Source: Ahrensia sp. (lineage in GTDB: Bacteria > Pseudomonadota > Alphaproteobacteria > Rhizobiales > Rhizobiaceae). Taken from it: a stretch of DNA of 64,000 nucleotides. Each line of letters begins with the position of its first letter. Within the stretch, counting starts at the first letter, position 1. Under the pieces are notes generated by a model. The model did not search any database, was not told where the DNA came from, and saw only the letters and a program-made list of their open reading frames with translations. The stretch is from NCBI GenBank assembly GCA_028817895.1, contig JAPPOQ010000005.1, forward strand, positions 34,652 to 98,651. The letters run 5' to 3'. The position numbers and the translations under genes are program-made. Of this stretch, positions 57,937 through 64,000 are shown one piece after another.

Positions 57937-58537
57937 CGATTGCACCTTCGTGGCGCAAAGCGCCCAACAGCGGAATCAGGGGAAGTCCGATGATGGAAAA
58001 GAAATCCCCTTCGATCTTCTCGAACAGCTGAGCTCCGGGACCTTCAATCTGATAGGCACCGACGCTGGCCAGAACCCCGTCACCGACTTTGGCAAGATGT
58101 CGACCAATATATGCGGGATCTAAGTCCCGCATGGTCATGGCGCAGCTTTCGACGTGCCGCCAAAGCGTGTTGCCATCCCGCACGAGAACGACGGAGGAAT
58201 GAAGATGGTGCGTTTCGCCGGACAGCAGCAACAATCTGCGCCGCGCTTCTTCCATGCTGGAGACCTTGTGCAGAATATCCTCACCCAAAGACAGGATCTG
58301 ATCGCAACCGATAGTCAGCTCCGAAGGGTTTCGATCGCTGACATCATGCGCTTTAGCCTCCGCCAGAATTGTCGCCCGGTCCGGCGGTGTGGTGCCCGAG
58401 CCATCAAGCGCGGCCTCCACTGCGCGTTCATCAATGTTGGCTGACTGCTGCTCAAAATCGACACCTGCATTTCGCAGAAGGGTTGCGCGATGACGGCTGG
58501 CTGATGCCAGAGTGATGCTGTGACTTGGGTCAGTCAT
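57929..58537 (-). CDS. maf: Maf-like nucleoside triphosphate pyrophosphatase
   Basis: The 202-residue protein has [13 protein letters not shown] (the conserved SxSxxR), [21 protein letters not shown] with the catalytic Asp, and [17 protein letters not shown]. Maf proteins hydrolyse non-canonical or canonical NTPs (dTTP, UTP, m7GTP), limiting misincorporation; E. coli has two types and this one's specificity is not assigned. ATG 58537 fits; a frame to 58555 overlaps ppsR more. It overlaps ppsR by eight bases and aroE by eight. Confidence 0.93.
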   Translation of the reverse strand: MTDPSHSITLASASRHRATLLRNAGVDFEQQSANIDERAVEAALDGSGTTPPDRATILAEAKAHDVSDRNPSELTIGCDQILSLGEDILHKVSSMEEARRRLLLLSGETHHLHSSVVLVRDGNTLWRHVESCAMTMRDLDPAYIGRHLAKVGDGVLASVGAYQIEGPGAQLFEKIEGDFFSIIGLPLIPLLGALRHEGAIDG

Positions 58538-59441
58538 CCAAACGGCTCTCAACATGCATGGGGTCTGCTTTGGCAGAGGCTGGCTTTCGGCGATACAATG
58601 CCAAAATCGCCGCCGCTGTTTCTTCCACAGATCGTTTGGAAACGTCGATCATGGGCCAGTCATTGGACTGGCAGAGTTTGCGCGTCCAAGCCAGTTCCTC
58701 AAGAATACTGGCTTTGTCGGCGTAGTTGTCGTCCTTCTTCTCATAGTCGCTTGCCATGTCGTAGGCCAGCAATCGATTTTCACGCACTTGCAGAATCCGC
58801 TCTGCCGATGCGACCAGCGCTACAACCATGGGGCGCTTGGCGGTAAGAATTGCATCCGGCAGATCGTTTCCGGGAACAAGCGGAACGTTGAAGGTTTTCA
58901 TGCCGCGTTGCGCGAGATGAATAGATGTCGGCGTCTTTGACGTGCGACTGATCCCTATCAGAATGATGTCGGCTTGCTCCACATCAGCCGGCAAGTTCCC
59001 GTCATCATGCGTCATGGCGAATTGTATGGCTTCCAAACGTCCGAAATAGTCTTCGTCCATTTCATGTTGCGCACCCATGCGACCGGACCGACGATCACCC
59101 AGAAACGCTTCGAATGTTTCGATCACCGGTGCGAGCATGTTGTGAGATGGCACACCCATCTTTCGGCAGCGTTCTTCCATAATGGCGGCGAGCTTGTCGT
59201 TGACGAAGGTGTAGAGCACCACACCCGGCGTTTCATCGACACCCATCAGCGCCTTTTCGAGATCTCTTTCATTGCGGACCATTGGCGTGACATGCTCTAT
59301 CGCCCGCCAGGCAGGATATTGCGCAGCGGCTGCTCGACCAGCAGTGACGAGCGTTTCTCCGGTCGAATCTGAAATCAGATGCAAATGGAAATAGGTTTTC
59401 CTCGAAACCGTCTCGCGCGCCCTACGCAGCCATTTTCGCAT
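58530..59441 (-). CDS. Pyruvate, water dikinase regulatory protein (PPSR, DUF299)
   Basis: The 303-residue bifunctional kinase/pyrophosphorylase family regulates PEP synthetase or pyruvate phosphate dikinase by ADP-dependent phosphorylation and Pi-dependent dephosphorylation. The N-terminal [14 protein letters not shown] and the P-loop-like [21 protein letters not shown] are diagnostic. In Caulobacter and rhizobia this gene (RP001/DUF299) flanks the replication origin opposite hemE, exactly as here. The start at ATG 59441 adds a short basic N-terminus to the family's core. Confidence 0.95.
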   Translation of the reverse strand: MRKWLRRARETVSRKTYFHLHLISDSTGETLVTAGRAAAAQYPAWRAIEHVTPMVRNERDLEKALMGVDETPGVVLYTFVNDKLAAIMEERCRKMGVPSHNMLAPVIETFEAFLGDRRSGRMGAQHEMDEDYFGRLEAIQFAMTHDDGNLPADVEQADIILIGISRTSKTPTSIHLAQRGMKTFNVPLVPGNDLPDAILTAKRPMVVALVASAERILQVRENRLLAYDMASDYEKKDDNYADKASILEELAWTRKLCQSNDWPMIDVSKRSVEETAAAILALYRRKPASAKADPMHVESRLDD

Positions 59442-59885
59442 GATGAAGCGATCCGTGTTCGCGAACTGTCGTCTTTTTCAATGTGACCCCGTGACCTTAT
59501 TGTGGATAGATCGAAGGACGCTGATTTGCCATCATCATTATGCCTGTTGCGGCAGATTTCTTCCACATTCGAGATGCTGTGGACATCACAACGCACAAGG
59601 CTTTGGTAAAAAGGGTAGCCCTGCGTTGAGGGACTGCATATACCGAAGATGCATTGTTTGTTCAGAGATGATAGATTCTCAAACTATTGATAAAAATAGC
59701 AAAACTGGGTTTTCCAAACTATTGCTTGAGATGTGGACGAATGAGTTTACACCATGCCACCAACCGGACCATCTGTGAATTTCGTTTGGAAGACTCTCAA
59801 TCCACAGCGATCACAGACTCTAAAAAGAATCAGAATCCAATCCCAGTGATCTCCTTTCTGAGCGGTGTTGTGGGAAAAGAAGACC
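59442..59885. other. Predicted chromosomal replication origin (oriC)
   Basis: This 444-bp gene-free gap lies between divergent ppsR and hemE, the position of the origin in Caulobacter and near it in Sinorhizobium. It contains five TGTGGA/TCCACA cores: 59501 (TGTGGATAG, 8 of 9 to the DnaA box), 59562 and 59578 (facing each other with 10 bases between), 59732 and 59801. An AT-rich stretch (59641-59720, about 67% AT) lies between them. Five GANTC sites occur at 59674, 59792, 59816, 59827 and 59833. No TTAA-N7-TTAA CtrA motif was seen. Confidence 0.75.
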
Positions 59886-60953
59886 ATGAGTGAAGGCGCA
59901 GCCGAAAAGACTCCAGCCGCTGCAAAGAAAAGCCGACGAGCAGTGATGCGGGTGATGGAGGGTGAGGCACTAATTCCACCACCCATCTGGATGATGCGGC
60001 AAGCTGGCCGATATCTTCCAGAATACCGAAAAGTGAGACAGGAAGCTGGGAGCTTTCTCGATCTTTGCTACACACCGAAACTGGCAACCGAGGTGACCTT
60101 GCAGCCCATACGCCGTTTTGGTTTTGATGCTGCCATTCTTTTTTCAGACATCCTTGTGATCCCTGATGCGCTGGGTATCGATGTACGCTTTGAAGAGGGC
60201 CGCGGACCGGTGTTGCAGCCGGTGGATGCTCTGGCCATTCAAAAACTGTCTTCCGACGGGGCGTTACGGCATCTTGTGCCAGTATTGGAAACTGTTGAGC
60301 GTTTGCGAGCCGCCCTGCCCCATGAGACGACCTTGCTCGGTTTTTGCGGAGCACCATGGACCGTTGCGACCTATATGATTGCGGGTCACGGCACACCGGA
60401 CCAAGGACCTGCCAGGCAGTTCGCGCTCAATCAGCCGGATGCTTTCCAGCAACTTATCGATATGTTGGTTGAGGCTTCGGCGCAGTATCTGATCGCGCAG
60501 ATCAAAGCAGGTGCTGACGCTGTTCAGATTTTCGATTCATGGGCGTCGGTTCTGGATGCAGAGCAATTCTCGCGCTGGTGCGCCAAGCCTGTTGCTGAGA
60601 TCGTGAAGCAGGTTCGTTCTGAAGTCCCGGAGGCACGCATCATCGGTTTTCCAAAGGGCGTAGGTGCCTTCTACCGAGACTACGCTGCTCAAACTGATAT
60701 CGACATGCTGGGCCTAGACTGGACGATCCCGCGAACCTTTGCCCAACAACTCCAGAAGGACACGCCCGTTCAGGGCTATCTCGACCCTCAACGCCTCATC
60801 GCTGGTGGAGCAGCGCTTGATCAGGGTGTTGATGATATTTTGGAAGCTCTCGGTGCTGGGCCACTGGTTTTCAATTTGGGGCACGGAATCACCCCACAAA
60901 CGCCAATCACCCATGTGGAGCAAATGATCGCCCGGGTCCGCGGAAAAGCGTAA
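59886..60953 (+). CDS. hemE: Uroporphyrinogen decarboxylase
   Basis: The 355-residue TIM-barrel enzyme decarboxylates uroporphyrinogen III to coproporphyrinogen III in haem synthesis. The N-terminal [17 protein letters not shown] with the substrate-binding Arg residues, [25 protein letters not shown] and [12 protein letters not shown] are classic. ATG 59886 gives a short extra N-terminus; the frame extends to 59865. It is the first gene to the right of the predicted origin and is transcribed away from it, with hemJ 17 bp downstream. Confidence 0.97.
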   Translation: MSEGAAEKTPAAAKKSRRAVMRVMEGEALIPPPIWMMRQAGRYLPEYRKVRQEAGSFLDLCYTPKLATEVTLQPIRRFGFDAAILFSDILVIPDALGIDVRFEEGRGPVLQPVDALAIQKLSSDGALRHLVPVLETVERLRAALPHETTLLGFCGAPWTVATYMIAGHGTPDQGPARQFALNQPDAFQQLIDMLVEASAQYLIAQIKAGADAVQIFDSWASVLDAEQFSRWCAKPVAEIVKQVRSEVPEARIIGFPKGVGAFYRDYAAQTDIDMLGLDWTIPRTFAQQLQKDTPVQGYLDPQRLIAGGAALDQGVDDILEALGAGPLVFNLGHGITPQTPITHVEQMIARVRGKA

Positions 60954-60970
60954 ACGAAAGGGTCTGTAGC

Positions 60971-61393
60971 ATGGATCTATGGGTCAAGGCTGCTCATGTG
61001 ATTTCCATCATCGCCTGGATGGCGGCGATGCTCTATTTGCCGCGGCTGTTTGTCTATCACTGCACTGCAACGCCAGGCGGGGAGCTCGATGAACGCCTGA
61101 AGGTGATGGAGCGCAGGCTCATGAAAGCCATTATGACACCAGCTATGTTGGCCAGCTGGGGTTTTGGCCTTTGGGTCGCTGCGCTTTATGGCGTTTGGGG
61201 CGAGATGTGGTTTGTTGCTAAATTGGCGTGCGTTATCGCCATGACTGCTCAGCACTTTGCGTGTGTATCGTGGCTGAAAGCCTTCGCTGAAGACCGAAAT
61301 GAACGTTCTGAGCGCTTTTTCCGGATCATGAACGAGGTGCCAACGCTTCTCATGATCGCAGCTGTGGTTCTGGTGATCGTAAAACCGTTTTGA
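60971..61393 (+). CDS. hemJ: Protoporphyrinogen oxidase HemJ
   Basis: The 140-residue membrane protein has four hydrophobic helices, the N-terminal VKAAHVISIIAWMAAMLYLP with the conserved His, and WFVAKLACVIAM with the conserved Lys. HemJ (CopD-like/UPF0093) oxidises protoporphyrinogen IX, and in alphaproteobacteria it substitutes for HemG or HemY. Its place directly after hemE supports this. The 216 bp to rho carry only the inverted repeat at 61414-61434 that I can point to. Confidence 0.93.
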   Translation: MDLWVKAAHVISIIAWMAAMLYLPRLFVYHCTATPGGELDERLKVMERRLMKAIMTPAMLASWGFGLWVAALYGVWGEMWFVAKLACVIAMTAQHFACVSWLKAFAEDRNERSERFFRIMNEVPTLLMIAAVVLVIVKPF

Positions 61394-61413
61394 TGGTTTG
61401 TGTATTGATCACT

Positions 61414-61434
61414 TTTTGCAACGCGCTTGCAAAA
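61414..61434. terminator. Inverted repeat between hemJ and rho
   Basis: TTTTGCAA and TTGCAAAA are exact complements around CGCGC, starting 21 bases after the hemJ stop. It could be a weak terminator for hemE-hemJ or part of the rho leader. No long T-run follows on the plus strand. Confidence 0.35.
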
Positions 61435-61609
61435 CTTGACGATGACGCCTAGAAGCCACCAACACCGCGTGTGCTGCCCCTTGCGGGTCCCGCCCTTGAG
61501 CACGGTGTCTTCTTGAAAAAGAGATGCTTCGGAAAGCTCCGAACCGGTTTCCAAAAGAGATATTTGCGAGTGTCACGAAGCTGGCTGTGGCATCGCGCAT
61601 GGAGGCCCC

Positions 61610-62875
61610 ATGGAACAGGTGAAACTTCTGGACCTGAAGTCAAAGTCGCCCACTGACCTCATCAGCTTTGCCGAAGAACTAGACGTTGAGAATGCGAGCA
61701 CGCTGCGCAAGCAGGAGTTGATGTTTGCTATCCTCAAAACCCTGGCGGACGATGATGTAGAGATCATCGGCGAAGGCGTTGTCGAGGTGTTGCAGGACGG
61801 CTTTGCCTTTCTGCGCTCCCCAGAGGCGAATTACCTGCCGGGCCCGGATGACATTTATATCTCCCCGTCTCAGCTTCGGAAGTTCTCCTTGCGCACCGGC
61901 GACACGGTGGAAGGCCCCATTCGCTCGCCCAAGGACGGAGAGCGCTACTTTGCGCTGCTGAAGGTCAACACGATCAATTTTGACGATCCCGACACGATCA
62001 AGCACAAGATTCACTTCGACAATCTGACACCGCTTTACCCGGAAGATCGCTTTCTGATGGAAGTTGAGGACCCCGAGGCAAAAGATTTGTCAGCTCGTGT
62101 CATCGATCTAGTGGCGCCGCTTGGCAAAGGTCAGCGCGGTTTGATCGTCGCTCCGCCGCGAACGGGCAAAACAGTTCTGCTGCAAAATATCGCCAAGTCG
62201 ATCACGGCCAATCATCCGGAGGCCTTTTTGTTGGTGCTCTTGATCGATGAGCGGCCAGAAGAGGTGACAGACATGTCGCGTTCGGTGAAGGGTGAGGTGA
62301 TTGCTTCAACCTTCGATGAACCGGCAACACGGCATGTTCAGGTCACGGAAATGGTGATCGAAAAGGCCAAACGTCTGGTGGAGCATGGCCGCGATGTCGT
62401 TATCCTTCTCGATTCGATCACCCGCCTTGGTCGCGCCTACAACACGACCGTTCCATCCTCCGGCAAGGTCTTGACCGGTGGTGTTGATGCAAATGCGTTG
62501 CAACGACCGAAACGCTTCTTTGGCGCAGCGCGAAACATCGAAGAAGGTGGGTCATTGACCATTATTGCAACGGCACTCATCGACACGGGCAGTCGCATGG
62601 ACGAGGTCATCTTTGAAGAGTTCAAAGGAACGGGCAACTCCGAGATCGTTTTGGACAGAAAGGTGGCCGACAAGCGCACCTATCCGGCTATGGACATCCT
62701 CAAATCCGGCACTCGAAAAGAGGATCTTCTGGTTCCCAAGGCGGACCTGCAGAAGATCTTTGTCTTGCGCCGGATTTTGTCGTCCATGGGCAACACCGAT
62801 GCGATTGAGTTCCTCATCGACAAACTCAAACAGACGAAGAACAATGCGGAGTTCTTCGACTCCATGAACACATAG
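61610..62875 (+). CDS. rho: Transcription termination factor Rho
   Basis: The 421-residue hexameric RNA helicase has an N-terminal RNA-binding OB domain ([22 protein letters not shown]), Walker [11 protein letters not shown], Walker [11 protein letters not shown], the Q-loop [11 protein letters not shown] and R-loop region. It terminates untranslated transcripts and is essential in most Gram-negatives. ATG 61610 is preceded by GGAGG at 61601. The 216-bp leader may serve autoregulation, as known for rho in other bacteria. rho-mnmE order after hemE-hemJ is standard near rhizobial origins. Confidence 0.98.
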   Translation: MEQVKLLDLKSKSPTDLISFAEELDVENASTLRKQELMFAILKTLADDDVEIIGEGVVEVLQDGFAFLRSPEANYLPGPDDIYISPSQLRKFSLRTGDTVEGPIRSPKDGERYFALLKVNTINFDDPDTIKHKIHFDNLTPLYPEDRFLMEVEDPEAKDLSARVIDLVAPLGKGQRGLIVAPPRTGKTVLLQNIAKSITANHPEAFLLVLLIDERPEEVTDMSRSVKGEVIASTFDEPATRHVQVTEMVIEKAKRLVEHGRDVVILLDSITRLGRAYNTTVPSSGKVLTGGVDANALQRPKRFFGAARNIEEGGSLTIIATALIDTGSRMDEVIFEEFKGTGNSEIVLDRKVADKRTYPAMDILKSGTRKEDLLVPKADLQKIFVLRRILSSMGNTDAIEFLIDKLKQTKNNAEFFDSMNT

Positions 62876-63034
62876 ACCAAGTCACACAGTCGACGGACGC
62901 TCCTCGGGGGGACAAGGAGAAGGGCTTCCGAAAAGACAAAGTGGCCGGGATTAAAGACTCGATTCGCATACGTATCGATTCTCTTCGGCTGGGCGATGAG
63001 TTTCGTCCTGCGTGGCGACTGAAAGGTATCGGCC

Positions 63035-64000
63035 ATGGACACGATCTTTGCGTTGTCTTCTGGGTCCTTGCCCTCCGGCGTCGCCGTCATCCGTATCACT
63101 GGCGATGGCTGCGGCGTGGTTATGGACGAGATGCTTCAGACCAGGCCTGCGGCGCGGGTCGCCACACTCGCTTCCTTGTGCGATCCGACCTCGCGAGAGG
63201 TGCTCGATCGTGTTCTTGCGATCTGGTTTCCTGCTCCTGCAAGCTTTACCGGCGACGATGTCCTCGAACTGCACTGTCACGGGGGCGTAGCGACGATCAC
63301 CGCGATTTTGGATACGCTTTCTGGTTTGCCCCACTGTCGCATGGCGGCAGCCGGCGAGTTTTCCCGCCGAGCTTTCGAAAATGGCAAGATGGACCTCACC
63401 CAACTTGAGGGTCTTGCCGACGTTCTTGCTGCCCAGACCCTTGCCCAGCTGCGTCAGGCCAACGACCTGGCAGCGGGCGGCTTGAAATCGCTTTGTGAGA
63501 GGTGGCGGGCGGATTTGATTCGGATCCGTTCCTTTCTGGAAGCCGAGATTGACTTTTCCGATGAAGGCGATGTGGAAGAGGCGGCTTGGGACACTCATCG
63601 CGACAGGCTTGAGCAGCTCGAAATGGAGATGAAGCAACATCTCAACGATGCCAATCGTGGACGCATTGTTCGAGAAGGGTTAAAAGTTGTTCTGGCCGGA
63701 CCGCCCAACGCTGGAAAGTCGAGCTTGCTCAACGCCTTGGCCAAGGACGAAGTTGCTATCGTATCACCCCAAGCCGGAACAACGCGCGATGTCATCGAGA
63801 CGCATCTCAACATTGATGGCTTTCTTGTTCGAGTTAGCGATACAGCTGGGCTTCACGACTCTGACGACGAGGTCGAACGGATTGGCATGAAGCGTAGCCG
63901 GGAAGCCATGTCCAAGGCCGATCTGGTTCTGTGGCTTCAACCCTGCGATGAACCGCCTCCTCGTCACCCTCCGCAGCTGCCGGACCACGCAAGGATAATC
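63035..64000 (+). CDS. mnmE: tRNA modification GTPase MnmE, N-terminal part (truncated by window end)
   Basis: The frame opens at ATG 63035 and is still open at base 64000 after 322 codons. The N-terminus IFALSSGSLPSGVAVIRITG and ELHCHGG (folate-binding domain), GEFSRRAFENGKMDLTQLEGL, and the G domain with P-loop AGPPNAGKSSLLNAL, switch AGTTRD and DTAGLHD are intact. With MnmG it makes the cmnm5 modification at U34 of tRNAs. It starts 159 bp after rho. The C-terminal catalytic Cys lies outside the window. Confidence 0.97.
   Translation, partial: MDTIFALSSGSLPSGVAVIRITGDGCGVVMDEMLQTRPAARVATLASLCDPTSREVLDRVLAIWFPAPASFTGDDVLELHCHGGVATITAILDTLSGLPHCRMAAAGEFSRRAFENGKMDLTQLEGLADVLAAQTLAQLRQANDLAAGGLKSLCERWRADLIRIRSFLEAEIDFSDEGDVEEAAWDTHRDRLEQLEMEMKQHLNDANRGRIVREGLKVVLAGPPNAGKSSLLNALAKDEVAIVSPQAGTTRDVIETHLNIDGFLVRVSDTAGLHDSDDEVERIGMKRSREAMSKADLVLWLQPCDEPPPRHPPQLPDHARII

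Noticed and set aside
59442..59885. CtrA binding sites (TTAA-N7-TTAA) in the predicted origin
   Set aside because: No TTAA half-sites were found in this gap, so Caulobacter-like CtrA repression is not claimed.

Overview
The window comes from an alphaproteobacterial chromosome, almost certainly of the order Hyphomicrobiales (Rhizobiales). The evidence is the pckA-chvI-chvG-EIIA-HPr block, the FYDLN_acid/DUF1402/DUF2628/DUF2244 families, the gst-queG-SDR string, and the block hemE-hemJ-rho-mnmE placed opposite ppsR-maf-aroE-coaE-dnaQ-secB. The sequence is GC-rich and densely coding, with many start/stop overlaps (ATGA, GTGA, TTGA). All assignments were read by eye from translations and from memory of the families; no database search was run.

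Layout. 1-18.9 kb is rich in DNA repair and nucleotide genes: the tail of a PdeM-type nuclease, tRNA-Ala(GGC), an acidic zinc-ribbon protein, aroA-dut, the ligase-associated Lhr-type helicase, a PfkB kinase, a small MITE-like element, an EI24 protein, two endonuclease III paralogues, an AraC-HTH/alkyltransferase fusion, an MsrA-like protein, an exonuclease-DNA ligase pair, a gamma carbonic anhydrase, a 2-hydroxyacid dehydrogenase and polA. 19-24 kb has a structured intergenic region, an M20 peptidase, an acyltransferase and a class A PBP. 24-29.6 kb is pckA, the ChvI/ChvG two-component system and two PTS proteins. 29.6-35.2 kb is a minus-strand histidine operon ending in coaA, carrying two foreign-looking genes (DUF6194, Uma2). 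35.4-39 kb is hslV and hslU, separated by an antisense zeta-toxin-like ATPase, then DUF1402. 39-46.3 kb is general metabolism (HAD nucleotidase, argB, uppP, GST, queG, SDR, BASS transporter, VOC, isochorismatase-like).

46.3-51.9 kb is a plus-strand run in which a BglII-family restriction endonuclease and an MT-A70 methyltransferase are joined by overlapping codons to a nucleoside-uptake and salvage operon (two permeases, cdd, purine nucleoside phosphorylase, deoC). The usual lipoprotein and ATPase genes of the transporter are not in the window. 51.9-59.4 kb is the conserved smr-mltA-timA-fxsA-secB-dnaQ-coaE-aroE-maf-ppsR neighbourhood. The 444-bp gap between ppsR and hemE (59442-59885) is the best candidate for the chromosomal replication origin: genes diverge from it, and it holds five TGTGGA/TCCACA cores, an AT-rich stretch and five GANTC sites. 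To its right lie hemE, hemJ, rho and the start of mnmE, which runs off the end.

The items most worth a second look are the predicted oriC, the restriction-modification cassette coupled into the nucleoside operon, the MITE-like element touching the kinase start codon, the dispersed ligase-associated repair set, the zeta-like ATPase between hslV and hslU, and the hairpin-rich gap upstream of the M20 peptidase.
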